Source: Bufo bufo
Lineage: Eukaryota > Chordata > Amphibia > Anura > Bufonidae
Assembly (NCBI RefSeq): GCF_905171765.1
Contig: NC_053398.1
Location: 45,104,323 to 45,168,322, forward strand
Reading direction: 5' to 3'
DNA: 64,000 bases
Below, piece by piece: positions 22,226 to 35,559 of this stretch. How positions within the stretch are numbered: the first letter of the stretch is position 1; each line of letters starts with the position of its first letter. Position numbers and translations under genes: made by a program. Under the pieces are notes generated by a model, which saw nothing but the letters and a program-made list of their open reading frames with translations, did not search any database and had not been told where the DNA came from.

Positions 22226-23166
22226 TTAGGCCCCTTTCACACGGGCGAGTATTCCGCGCGGATGCGATGCGGGACGTGAACGCATTGCACCCGCACTGAA
22301 TCCGGACCCATTCATTTCTATGGGGCTGTGCACACAAGCGGTGATTTTCACGCATCACTTGTGCGTTGCGTGAAAATCGCAGCATGCTCCTCTTTGTGCG
22401 ATTTTCACGTCACGCAGACCCCATAGAAATAAATGGGGTTGCGTGAAAATCGCAAGCAAGTGCGGATGCGGTGCGATTTTCACGCACGGTTGCTAGGTGA
22501 CGATCGGGCTGGGGACCCGATCATTATTATTTCCCCTTATAACATGTTTATAAGGGAAAATAATAGCATTCTGAATACAGAATGCATAGTAAAATAGCGC
22601 TGGAGGGGTTAAAAAAATAATAATAATTCAACTCACCTTAATCCATTTGTTCGCGCAGCCGGCATCTCTTCTGTCTTCATCTGTGCTGTGAGCAATAGGA
22701 CCTTTGGTGACGTCACTACGCTCATCACATGGTCCATCACATCATCCATCACCATGGTGATGGATCATGTGATGAGCGTAGTGACGTCATCAAAGGTCCT
22801 ATTGCTCACAGCACAGATGAAGACAGAAGAGATGCCGGCTGCGCGAACAAGTGGATTAAGGTGAGTTTAATATTTTTTTAACCCCTCCAGCGCTATTTTA
22901 CTTTGCATTCTGTATTCAGAATGCTATTCTTTTCTCTTGTAACCATGTTATAAGGGAAAATAATACAATCTACAGAACACTGATCCCAAACCCGAACTTC
23001 TGTGAAGAAGTTCGGGTTTGGGTACCAAACATGTGCGATTTTTCTCACGTGAGTGCAAAACGCATTACAATGTTTTGCACTCGCGCGGAAAAATCGTGCA
23101 TTTTCCCGCAACACACCCGCACCTTATCCGGGCCAAAAATATGACGCCCATGTGAAAGAGGCCTTA
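22226..23166 (+). mobile_element. ~940-bp palindromic element, family E (copy 2)
   Basis: Same orientation and structure as the copy at 16477-17413. TTA flanks both ends. The central arms read GTGACGTCACTACGCTCATC and GATGAGCGTAGTGACGTCA around ATCACCATGGTGAT, a long near-perfect hairpin. Confidence 0.8.
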
Positions 23167-23259
23167 GGCTGAGCTGTTTGCTAGGGCCCCATCAGTGGAA
23201 AACCCTACAATCGGCTGTGTTCTATGGGGGAAGCCATCAGCAAGTATGCATATGCAATT

Positions 23260-23520
23260 CTGTCCCTAACCTATCGCCCCTTCTCTTCCCTGTTTACCGG
23301 CTCACTGTCAAGTGATTGGGACGGAGGAGATGTAATTACACTGCTCGCAGCTACAATGCTGATGGTGAGCAGGTAACCAGCGAAGAGAAGGCAGCGCTTA
23401 TATGAGCACTGCGTTCTCTTCAAACAGCTGATTGGCGGGGGTGCCGGGAGTCAGACCCCTTCCAGTCTGATACTGATGTCCTATCCTGAGGATAAGTCAT
23501 CAATATTTGTAGCCCGGACA
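23260..23520. repeat. Kolobok-type repeat relic
   Basis: GATTGGCGGGGGTGCCGGGAG and CCTATCCTGAGGATAAGTCA are phrases of the T2-like repeat seen at about 30055-30155. The left part is lost. Confidence 0.5.
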
Positions 23521-23645
23521 CACCTACTGGTCCTAGGATGGTCTAGGATTGGTGTTGGCCTAGGATAGGTCAGGCTTTAGATAAAAACATTTTGTTTAAT
23601 TTACTGTATTTCTACTGTAAAAACAGAACTATGTGAACTCGCTCA

Positions 23646-24020
23646 TTAAAGGGGTTGTCCTGTTTCAGGAGGAACCCTGCAACCACCTGGGATCCTGCTG
23701 AAATAAAGGACCGGTAAGTACTTACGTCCCAGATCCCTCGCTGCTCTGCTTCTCCAGACTGGGTTCTGTATACCTGGCTGCAGCAGTCACCTGTTGTGGG
23801 TGTGACATCAGCCAATCCCTGGTCTCATCGGGCACACTGCAGAGGCCAGTGATTGGCTGCAGCAGTCATGTGTCTTCAATATGAGGTAGCCGGTAATCTA
23901 AACCCTGGTCAGGAGAACCAGAGCAGCGTGGGATTTGGCAGGCAAGTCCTTGCCCTTTCTTTATTTCAGGCAGATCCTAGGGATTGTCCAGTTTCTTTCT
24001 GAAATAGGACAACCCCTTTG
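23646..24020. mobile_element. Kolobok/T2-type fold-back
   Basis: TTAAAGGGGTTGTCCTGTTTC on the left is inverted as GAAATAGGACAACCCCTTT on the right. The right TTAA has decayed to TTGC. Confidence 0.7.
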
Positions 24021-24067
24021 CAAAAATCATTTATCACTTATTCACGTGGTAGTTGATAACTCAGTTT

Positions 24068-24385
24068 AAGGCTAAATGCACATGACCGTGGTGTGTTTTG
24101 CGGTCCGCAAATCACGGATGGCGTCTGTGCGTGTTCCGCAATTTGCGGAACGGCACGGACAGCCTTTAATATAACTGCCTATTCTTATCCGCGGAGCGCG
24201 GACAAGAATAGGACAGTTTTTTTTTTTTTTTGCGGGACCACGGAACGGAGCAACGGATGTGGACAGCACACAGAGTGCTGTCTGCATCTTTTGCGACCCC
24301 ATTGAAGTGAATGGGTCCACACCCGAGCCGCCAAAACTGCAGCTCGGATGCGGACCAGAACAACGGCCGTGTGCATGAGGCCTTA
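24068..24385. mobile_element. MITE, family B
   Basis: Ends AAGGCTAAATGCACATGACCG and CCGTGTGCATGAGGCCTTA. Internal GGACAAGAATAGGACAG has its inverse nearby. It closely resembles the copy at 50176-50491. Confidence 0.75.
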
Positions 24386-24599
24386 GCCTCTATATCCTGC
24401 GGTCAGTGGCCCCTTTATTTAGGTTATGTGCCGCAGAGGAGCTGCGACACGTGGATCTCTCAGGTTGGGCGCTGTGGGAATGACGAGGAGCAGGTTCAGA
24501 TCGCTCTGCTCGTTAGGTCCTCATGTTTTACATATCTTGCCCCGCCGGGGCTTCTCTCTCTGCCAGTGTCAGTAATGGTTCCCAGCTGATCCTTTAAAC

Positions 24600-24883
24600 C
24601 TCATAGAAAAATGTCAATTTCTGGCGAATTCGCTTCTTAATCCAATCAGGGCTGCCAGAGCCTGTAAATAATAGAACCTGGAGAGCAGCGCAGCCGCCAC
24701 CCCGCATCGATCACGCCATTACCAGCTGATACACTGGCTTATTATCCTTCAGCAGTCCTGTGTTCGGAGCACTCCACAGCCCCGAGCAAGGGCATCGAGA
24801 GGTCCCGGCGGAGCACTTCTTATTATTTAGCTGGATCTTATCATGGCTTGTGACCCAATTTCATCTCTTTTCTTCCCCGCAAG
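24600..24883. other. Single-copy-like DNA before POLR2L exon 2
   Basis: No repeat ends, no gene other than the splice acceptor, and a balanced base composition. It may contain intronic regulatory sequence; nothing specific is visible. Confidence 0.35.
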
Positions 24884-24895
24884 AAATTCAACAAA

Positions 24896-27523
<2,628 letters not shown>

Positions 27524-27685
27524 AAAGGACCTGCGCGGACGTGACCTTCCCTAATGGTGCACAATACGGAGGAAACTTTTCTGTCCGGAGCAGAACGCAC
27601 AGATTTGTGAGAACCATGAAGCAAACCGGGACATTCCTAATCACTGATTACCTCTGCCTCCACAAAACGCCCTCATTTTATATTT

Positions 27686-27691
27686 AATAAA
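27686..27691 (+). terminator. POLR2L: POLR2L polyadenylation signal AATAAA
   Basis: A canonical AATAAA lies 163 bases after the stop codon and is followed by a T-rich stretch. It would give a 3' UTR of roughly 180-190 bases, a usual size for this small housekeeping gene. The cleavage site itself cannot be placed from the sequence. Confidence 0.8.
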
Positions 27692-27850
27692 GATATTTTT
27701 GTTATAATTGATAACCACCGCTTCAGTTTTTAATTCATTGGTCAAACGACCAAAGACATCAGTGTTATACCATTGTGCCCATCGTAGAGAACAGGTCCGC
27801 GTCTGTTTGCTGATCCTACGTATGAGAATATCCATTATTGTTGTAATATA

Positions 27851-29388
27851 CAGTCAGGTCCATAAATATTGGGACATCGTCACAATTCTAACATTTTTGG
27901 CTCTATACACCACCACAATGGGTTTAACATGAAAGGAACAAGATGTGCTGTAACTGCAGACTGTCAGCTTTAATTTGAGGGTATTTACATCCAAATCAGG
28001 TGAACGGTGTAGGAATTACAACAGTTTGCATATGTGCCTCCCACTTGTTAAGGAACCAAAAGTAATGGGACAATTGGCTTCTCAGCTGTTCCATGGCCAG
28101 GGGTGTGTTATTCCCTCATTATCCCAATTACAGTGAGCAGATAAAAGGTCCAGAGTTCATTTCCAGTCTGCTATTTGCATTTGGAATCTGTTGCTGTCAA
28201 CTCTCAAGATGAGATCCAGAAAGCTGTCACTATCAGTGAAGCAAGCCATCATTAGGCTGAAAAAACTAAACAAACCCATCAGAGAGATAGCAAAAACATT
28301 AGGCGTGGCCAAAACAACTGTTTGGAACATTCTTAAAAAGAAGGAACGCACCGGTGAGCTCAGCAACACCAAAAGACCCGGAAGACCACGGAAAACAACT
28401 GTGGTGGATGACCGAAGACTTCTTCCCCTGGTGAAGAAAACACCCTTCACAACAGTTGGCCAGATCAAGAACACTCTCCAGGAGGTAGGTGTATGTGTGT
28501 CAAAGAGAAGACTTCACCAGAGTGAATACAGAGGGTTCACCACAAGATGTAAACAATTGGTGAACCTCAAAAACAGGAAGGCCAGATTAGAGTTTGCCAA
28601 ACGACATCTAAAAAAGCCTTCACAGTTCTGGAACAACATCCTATGGACAGAAGAGACCAAGATCAACTTGTACCAGAGTCATGGGAAGAGAAGAGTATGG
28701 AGAAGGAAAGTAACTGCTCATGATCCTAAGCATACCACCTCATCAGTGAAGCATGGTGGTGGTAGTGTCATGGCGTGGGCATGTATGGCTGCCAATGGAA
28801 CTGGTTCTCTTGTATTTATTGATGATGTGATTGCTGACAAAAGCAGCAGGATGAATTCTGAAGTGTTTCGGGCAATATTATCTGCTCATATTCAGCCAAA
28901 TGCTTCAGAACTCATTGGACGGCGCTTCACAGTGCAGATGGACAATGACCCAAAGCATACTGCAAAAGCAACCAAAGAGTTTTTTAAGGGAAAGAAGTGG
29001 AATGTTATGCAATGGCCAAGTCAATCACCTGACCTGAATCCGATTGAGCATGCATTTCACTTGCTGAAGACAAAACTGAAGGGAAAATGCCCCAAGAACA
29101 AGCAGGAACTGCAGACAGTTGCAGTAGAGGCCTGGCAGAGCATCACCAGGGATGAAACCCAGCGTCTGGTGATGTCTATGCGTTCCAGACTTCAGGCTGT
29201 AATTGACTGCAAAGGATTTGCAACCAAGTATTAAAAAGTGAAAGTTTGATTTATGATTATTATTCTGTCCCATTACTTTTGGTCCCTTAACAAGTGGGAG
29301 GCACATATGCAAACTGTTGTAATTCCTACACCGTTCACCTGATTTGGATGTAAATACCCTCAAATTAAAGCTGATAGTCTGCAGTTAA
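27851..29388 (+). mobile_element. Tc1-like transposon (DD34E type), left end present, right end truncated
   Basis: CAGTCAGGTCCATAAATATT begins the left terminal region. A subterminal block at about 27997-28070 is inverted at about 29273-29350 (CAACAGTTTGCATATGTGCC and its complement). The right terminus is cut at TTAA (29385-29388), where a Kolobok-type element follows. The body carries a full-length transposase frame. Confidence 0.85.
28191..29234 (+). CDS. Tc1-like transposase, open frame but first catalytic Asp replaced by Glu
   Basis: The frame of 347 residues is uninterrupted; MRSRKLSLSV at 28209 is the more likely real start (341 residues), matching the family. An N-terminal helix-turn-helix (SVKQAIIRLKKLNKPIREIA) is followed by the AT-hook-like GRPRK and then the DDE domain. 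The catalytic triad reads ILWTEETK (Glu where Asp is expected), VQMDNDPKHT and PDLNPIEHA, with 34 residues between the second and third. The Glu substitution would be expected to inactivate the enzyme. It is probably a recently active copy that is now defective. Confidence 0.85.
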   Translation: MLSTLKMRSRKLSLSVKQAIIRLKKLNKPIREIAKTLGVAKTTVWNILKKKERTGELSNTKRPGRPRKTTVVDDRRLLPLVKKTPFTTVGQIKNTLQEVGVCVSKRRLHQSEYRGFTTRCKQLVNLKNRKARLEFAKRHLKKPSQFWNNILWTEETKINLYQSHGKRRVWRRKVTAHDPKHTTSSVKHGGGSVMAWACMAANGTGSLVFIDDVIADKSSRMNSEVFRAILSAHIQPNASELIGRRFTVQMDNDPKHTAKATKEFFKGKKWNVMQWPSQSPDLNPIEHAFHLLKTKLKGKCPKNKQELQTVAVEAWQSITRDETQRLVMSMRSRLQAVIDCKGFATKY

Positions 29389-29938
29389 AGGGTTTCTACC
29401 ACCTCATTTTGACCTAATTAGCTCTCAGACACTAGCGATCTGCTAGTGTCTGCTCTACCTAACCATGCTATTCTCAGACCTGTGTGTGGATCTGTTTCAC
29501 TAAAAAACGAACTTTTATTAATATGCTAATGAGCCTCTAGGTGCTATGGGGGCGTCTTTTCAGCACCTAGAGGCTCGGTCTGCTCACATTGTATGCCGCC
29601 CCGCTCGTCCGTTAAGCCCGCCCATCTCCTCTTGAATGCCATCCTCCATCTGATCCAGTGGACGAATTCTCGCGCCTGCGCCGTGCGCGTCTGTATTCGG
29701 CGCAGTGAATGTCTGACCGCTCCCTGCACAGACATCTCCACTGCGCCGATGACCGAGATGTCTGTGCAGGCAGCGGTCAGACATTCACTGCGCCTGCGCC
29801 GAATACAGACGCGCAGGCGCGAGAATTCGTCCACTGGATCAGATGGAGGATGGCATTCAAGAGGAGATGGGTGGGCTTAACGGACAAGCGGGGCGGCATA
29901 CAATGTGAGCAGACCGAGCCTCTAGGTGCTGAAAAGAC
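29385..29938. mobile_element. TTAA-type fold-back, right end truncated
   Basis: TTAAAGGGTTTCTACCACC begins the element. The inverted arms (about 29540-29720 and 29760-29937) contain GAGCCTCTAGGTGCT. It lacks its final part and passes into a different repeat at about 29940. The complete relative is at 54844-55603. Confidence 0.75.
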
Positions 29939-30156
29939 AGTGCACATGTGCCGTCTCCCTTCCTGCTCTCCGCCGTATGTCTATGGGACAGCAGCAGGAG
30001 ACAAGAAGGGATAAGGCACACGCACACTGCACGCATCGTCTCCTCATACAGCTGATCGATGGGGGTGCCGGGTGTCAGACCCCCACTGATCTGATATTGA
30101 TGACCTATCCTGAGCATGGGTCATCAGTATGAAAGCCCGGAGAACCCCTTTAATTA
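29939..30156. mobile_element. Right half of a Kolobok/T2-type repeat
   Basis: GATCGATGGGGGTGCCGGGTG and GGAGAACCCCTTTAATT show a T2-type right end. The left half is missing. Confidence 0.6.
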
Positions 30157-30399
30157 GTAAGTGACTTCTATTAGCATTTTACACATTGTTACACATGTAG
30201 AGAACAAGCAGCACATTGAACTTTCTGCAGAAGACTTCTTGGCATAAACCACAAGTTACTACCTTATCAGAGAAGCGGTATTTCAGATATGTGAAGCACC
30301 AGCTAAAGATAGGAATGCGCCAGGTTCTAGCAGACAGCGGCCTCCATGTCACCCGGCCATGGAATAATATGTCTCTGTTCACATCACTTTTATGGCCTC

Positions 30400-30760
30400 C
30401 TCCGTTTCAAGGGTTGTCTGCTCAAGCATTGGTGGAAAATTGCTAGGCTATGCCCCCAGTGTCTGATAGGTGCGGGTCCCACCCCTGTAACGTAGCCCTT
30501 AAAGTAAAGGAGAACAGACCGTGCATGCGCATCTCATCAGTTTCTATGGGACAGCCAAAAATAGCTGATCGGCGCTCTTGGCTATTTTCTGAAGTCCTAT
30601 AGAAATGAACTGAGGGCGGCCACACACATGCTGTCCTCTCTCCTTCACTTTGTAGGCCCCGTTCTAGGGATGGGACCTGCACCTATCAGACATTGGGGGG
30701 AATATCCTAGCGAAATCCCCCTAATGTATGAGATGGGGCAACCCCTCTAACCTACTATAT
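30400..30760. mobile_element. Imperfect palindromic Kolobok-type repeat
   Basis: AAGGGTTGTCTGCTCAAGCA on the left and GAGATGGGGCAACCCCTCT on the right are approximate inverses. GTCTGATAGGTGCGGGTCCC and GGACCTGCACCTATCAGAC match across the centre. 30157-30400 shows no clear repeat. Confidence 0.55.
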
Positions 30761-30924
30761 ATGTGTAAAGCGGTACTTTTATTTCAGGTATTTATGGTGT
30801 ATCCATTGGATGTCTCCCAAATTTGTCATGATATGGCTCACAGCTCTTTGACCTGCACCCATCTCTAAAACAGGTCCCCATCTAGATGGCTGCCACATTG
30901 ACGCTGCACGAGTTGGTCGAGTTT

Positions 30925-31118
30925 AGGCTAGGGCTACACGGTGACGTGTTGCGCCACTTTTTTAATAACGATAGTCAATGGTGTTGCAGCAAGACACCAT
31001 TGACTCATTACAAAAAATGTTTTGTGACATTGGTGTGATATGAATGTCCTGCAACACATGTCGCAGTTTAGTTGTACCCTTTATGTCGAGTGACATGTCG
31101 CTGCGTATCCCTAGCCTT
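30925..31118. mobile_element. MITE with CTAGGGCTACACGG end
   Basis: GGCTAGGGCTACACGGTGACGT and ACATGTCGCTGCGTATCCCTAGCC are inverted ends. Inside, AATGGTGTTGCAGCAAGACACCATT forms a short hairpin. Confidence 0.65.
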
Positions 31119-31188
31119 ACGGAAACGACCGAGTCCACTGTCCTGTGCTGTTTTCGTGACTCCCATAGGAGAGAACATGAGTTACAGC

Positions 31189-33047
31189 CAGGGCCGTCTT
31201 TAATATTGATTGGACCCTGGGCAAGAATTTACTTGGGCCCCCTGGATCCCGCCTTCCCACACCCTAAAAAAAAAGCGAAAATCTTATAATCACCTGTGTC
31301 CTTTCACTGGCGCTCACTAGCTGCTGGTACGGCGAGGGATGGTGCAACGCAGACACGCGCACCTCACCGTGTCCTGGCACATGCGGGCGTGATGACATCA
31401 TCACGCCTGCCTGCGCTGGGATTTCACTACCAAATAGACCTCAGGCCTGTAGCCTATGACAAGTCTTGTCGCCATCTGAAAATTGTAAGGCGCATTGGCG
31501 ACCATTTTGGTCGCCATCTGGAGCACTGCATTGCATCAGTGACATCACTGCTCTCCACATATAATGTTATATTACATCAGTGACATCACTGCTCTCCACA
31601 TATAATGTTATATTACATCAGTGACATCACCGCTCTCCACATATAAGTGATATTTTACATCAGTGACATCACTGCTCTCCACATATAATGATATAGTACA
31701 TCAGTGACATCACCGCTCTCCACATATAGGCGATATATTACATCAGTGACATCACCGCTGTCCACATATAGGCGATATATTACATCTGTGACATCACCGC
31801 TCTCCACATATAAGTGATATTTTGCATCAGTGACATCACCGCTCTCCACATATAAGTGATATATTACATCAGTGACATCACCGCTGTCCACATATATGTG
31901 GAGAGCGGTGATGTCACTGCTGTAATATATTACTTACCGGTATATGTGGACAACAGGGCTGTCACTGATGTAATATATTACGTATGTGGACAACAGGGCT
32001 GTCACTGATGTAATATATTACGTATGTGGACAGCGGTGATGTCACTGATGTAATATATTGCGTATGTGGACAGCGGTGATGTCACTGATGTAATATATTA
32101 CTTATATGTGGAGAGTGGTGATGTCACTGATGTAATATATCACTTATAAGTAATATTACATCACTGACATCACCGCTGTCCACATATAGGCGATATATTA
32201 CATCAGTGACATCACCGCTCTCCACATATAAGTAATATATTACATCACTGACATCACCGCTCTCCACATATAAGTAATATATTACATCACTGACATCACC
32301 GCTGTCCACATAAAGGTGATATATTACATCTGTGACATCACCGCTGTCCACATATAGGCGATATATTACATCAGTGACATCACCGCTCTCCACATATAAG
32401 TAATATATTACATCACTGACATCACCGCTCTCCACATATAAGTAATATATTACATCACTGACATCACCGCTGTCCACATATAGGTGATATATTACATCTG
32501 TGACATCACAGCTCTCCACATATAAGAGGCATATTACAGCACTGACGTCATCCCTCTATGACGCTACAGATTACAGTTCGTTCTATTGTATGACACAGGA
32601 GATTATAAAGCTGCAGGGTGAGACATCAGACATGTGCCTGACACACACAAACTGTTTAGAGGGCGGAGCCCCGGGAAATGAGCGGGCGGCGGGGTTGGTC
32701 TCCATACAGTATATATATCTATATGTACATGGGATGAGGCACCTGCTCTGCCGCTATCTTCTTGGCAGCCGCTGACGCCATCTTCCTTCTCTTCTAGCTG
32801 AGAGCCGTTGCTTTGACAGTCACGTGACTTTCGGTTGCGCTCCTGGGCTCCTGCAGTCATATTGAGGGAAAGCGCCGGATGTTGGGGGGTGCTGGGGTGC
32901 GCAGCGCACAGCTCCTATGCCCCGCCGCAATATTCGGCAGCTAAGGCTAAAAAGTCTTGTTGGTCACCGAGTGCTGCTTGGGCCCCTTCAGGAGCAACTG
33001 GGCCCCGGGGCAGCTGCCCCTTTTGCCCCGCGGTAAAGACGGCCCTG
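31189..33047. mobile_element. hAT-type non-autonomous element (1.86 kb) with perfect 8-bp target duplication, carrying a minisatellite
   Basis: GTTACAGC is present at 31181-31188 and at 33048-33055. The ends CAGGGCCGTCTTTA and TAAAGACGGCCCTG are exact inverted repeats. No transposase frame is present. About 1 kb of the interior is a tandem array (31533-32560); the remainder is GC-rich, including CCGGGGCAGCTGCCC near the right end. Confidence 0.85.
31533..32560. repeat. Minisatellite of ~41-42-bp units with an internal inverted block
   Basis: About 25 units contain CATCAGTGACATCACCGCTC and TCCACATATA followed by a variable linker and ATATTA. Units 1-9 run in one direction (31533-31897), about six units run inverted (about 31898-32147), and the rest return to the first direction. 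In the last part, units repeat in sets of four with the same variant order, suggesting a higher-order unit of about 168 bases. Long minus-strand frames here come only from the repeat. Confidence 0.9.
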
Positions 33048-33322
33048 GTTACAGCATTGCGAGCTACACTTCATCCACGAGGCTGAGTTCACGTCACTGT
33101 TGAGCTTTCCGTTCTTACTTGCTCTTCTCAGAACTCTCATAGCAATGAATGGGGCATCCTGGGAATTGTAGTTTCACAACAGCCAGAGTGCCGAAGGTTG
33201 CTAACCCCTGATATAGACATTAAAGAGGACTCAGCTCTCGCACTGGTGCCAGAGCCCCTTCAAAGAGCTGATTGATGGGAGTGCCAAGAGTCGGACCTCC
33301 ACCAATGTGAAATTGAGGACCT

Positions 33323-33780
33323 AGGCCTCTTGCACACAAACGTTTTTTTTTTCCATTCCGTTTGCGGTCCGTATGCGGAATCATTCAATTTGTCAGCAAA
33401 AACAACGGAAGGTACTCCGTATGCATTTGGTTTCCATATTTCCGTTCCGATCAAAGATAGAACATGTCCAATTATTGCCCGCAATTTACGTTCCGTGACT
33501 CCATTCAAGTCAATGGGTCCGCAAAAAAAATGGAATGCATTCAGAATGCATCCATATGTCTTCCGTATCCGTTCCGTTTTTGTGGAACCATCTATTGGAA
33601 ATTTTTTTGCCCAGCCCAATTTTTTTATGTACTTACTGTTTAAAAAGTAAAAATTATTGTATGTTTCCGTTTGCGATCTGCAAAAAAATGGATCACAAAC
33701 GGAAACACCACTGAAGCAAAAAAACGGATCCCTTAAAAACAGACAGCAAAATACTGAAAAAGCCATACAGTCATGGCCCT
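33323..33780. mobile_element. MITE, diverged family B/G (CCTCTTGCACACAAACG end)
   Basis: Opens CTAGGCCTCTTGCACACAAAC. The interior holds TTCCGTTT and AAACGGAA blocks that can pair. The right end is not clean. 33056-33322 holds a partial copy of the fold-back also seen at 46248-46405 (near 33195) and a GATTGATGGGAGTGCC fragment. Confidence 0.5.
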
Positions 33781-33839
33781 ATTCTAAAAGTAAGTCATTG
33801 ATTTCATGAAGCTGGAATACCCCTTTAATATCGGCACAT

Positions 33840-34680
33840 TTTAGCGCCCGTATTAAAGCCGACTGTGGGTTTAATTACCCAAACTAACAGCATCATAGGG
33901 ATCCATTCCTTTACAGGGTCCAGCCAGGATCTTCAGACACATCCCTGTAATGCTCCTCCACAGAGCTGACACTTCTCCCACATTGCCGGAATGAGCTGAG
34001 GGGTCAGGTATTTGTGCGAAGCAGCGCATTTCATCAAGCTAATCTGCAAGTCTATCGCTGCCGTATCTGGAGCAATCCACATCCTATCATAGCAGTCTGA
34101 TGCGGCTCGGTGAGATTAGCGTATGATGGACGTGCAGCTACCGCTAGGTGTGACTATTCTGCGCTTATTCATGTCAAATACCTTCTTGTCTGTTCTCCTG
34201 TATGACTGGTCAATAGAAGATAAAGTAGAGAACCAGAGACATCAATAAAGAGGATAATCTATGCAAGCTCAAAGGTTGGGTGTCAAAAAATGGTCAGGTT
34301 GTTCAGGAATGAAATCTCCCGGTTCCTGCAGCGTTCATTAGATATGGAACAGCTAAAGTAGTTCTTCTGCCTGAGGTCTTCTCCAAAAAGCTCCTCATAT
34401 CTCAGGTTCCTGGATTGTTACGAGGATGCAGAGAGAGATGTGGGTCACAGCAGGTTAATTTTTTTGAATCATGTAAGACTTTAGTCCTCCGATCCCATAT
34501 AATACAACTTACATCATGCACGCATAAAAGTTTATGATATCTGGGTCAGAGGTGTATTTCCAGCTCATTCTGCTCTAAGACTGAATGTACCGCACTTTTT
34601 TGCTCACTTTCTACTGAACTTTATTTAAGAAGGTTTTCCGATCGTGATAACCTATTGCTAGGATAGAAGGTTTTGACCAA
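33840..34680. other. Single-copy-like DNA, no gene seen
   Basis: No repeat termini, no long frame, and balanced composition over 840 bases between two MITE-rich zones. It could hold non-coding regulatory sequence. Confidence 0.4.
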
Positions 34681-34688
34681 AGACTAAA

Positions 34689-35216
34689 GTCCAGTTTAGT
34701 TTTAAACGGCATCAGTCAGCAGACTTGTCCCTATGACACTGGCTGACCTGTTACATGTGCGCTTGGCAGCTGAAGACATCTGTGTTGGTCCCACGTTCAT
34801 ATGTGTCCGCATTACTGAGAAACATTATGTTTTCATATATGCAAATGAGCCTCTAGGAGCAACGGGGGCGTTGTCATTACTCCTAGAGACTCTGCTCTCT
34901 CTGCAACTGCTGAGCCCTTTGCACTGTGATCGGCTGGGCCAGGTATGATGAAGTTTACACCACCAGGCTCTGTCAATAAAGTGGAGAGGGCGTGACAGTT
35001 GCACAGAGATCACAGCCTCTAGGTGTAACGGCAACGCCCCCGTTGCTCCTAGAGGCTCATTTGCATATATAAAAACTTCATTTTTCTCAGTAATGCGGAC
35101 ACATATGAACATGGGACCAACACAGATGTCTTCAGCTGCCAAGTGCACATGTAACAGGTCAGCCAGTGTCATAGGTACAAATCTGCTGACAGATGCCGTT
35201 TAAAACTAAACTGGAC
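34689..35216. mobile_element. TTTAAA-type fold-back with GCCTCTAG module
   Basis: Perfect ends GTCCAGTTTAGTTTTAAACG and CGTTTAAAACTAAACTGGAC. The arms carry TTTGCATATA and GAGCCTCTAGGAGCAACG and its inverse. A related copy is at 61377-61857. Confidence 0.75.
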
Positions 35217-35540
35217 CATCTGAATACACCCTGAGGCCTCATGCACACAACCCTATTTTTCACCCATGTCTACATTTTTTCTAAATAACACACTGACCCA
35301 TTCATTTTCTATGGGGCCTTCCACACATCTGTATCTTTTAGTGGATCGGCGAGGCCATTCCACAAATGATACAACATGTCTTAATCTATGGAGGATCAGT
35401 ACTGACCTTTCTACCGATGTAAGTGAGAAAAATGCAGAATGCCAGCAGCGAGAGATACATTCTTTGCGGACTGAAATACGGAAACGTGTCCTAAGGCTCT
35501 GTTCACACTGGTGTCACGTCTCAGTTGCCCATGACAGGGA
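35217..35540. mobile_element. MITE remnants (GGCCTCATGCACACAACCC; AAGGCTCTGTTCACACTGG)
   Basis: Two different MITE left ends are present near 35233 and 35494; neither has a matching right end. Confidence 0.45.
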
Positions 35541-35559
35541 CGTGCCTATTTAGCTTCAA

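Larger units (their letters stand above)
20823..24883 (+). other. POLR2L: POLR2L intron 1 (inferred), filled with mobile elements
   Basis: If exon 1 ends at 20822, this 4.1-kb intron holds a truncated hAT-type fold-back (about 21270-21345), a pyrimidine/purine MITE with a perfect 60-bp duplication (21360-21841), a palindromic element (21841-21975), a ~940-bp palindromic repeat (22226-23166), a Kolobok-type relic (23260-23520), a fold-back (23646-24020) and another MITE (24068-24385). The last 450 bases before the acceptor look single-copy. Confidence 0.5.

Noticed and set aside
31533..32560. Repeats with spacer-like variation that might suggest a CRISPR array, and long minus-strand frames rich in DVTDVIY
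   Set aside because: Units are contiguous, of ~41-42 bases, without unique spacers, and switch orientation. The frames are a by-product of a unit length divisible by three; no start context or family resemblance.
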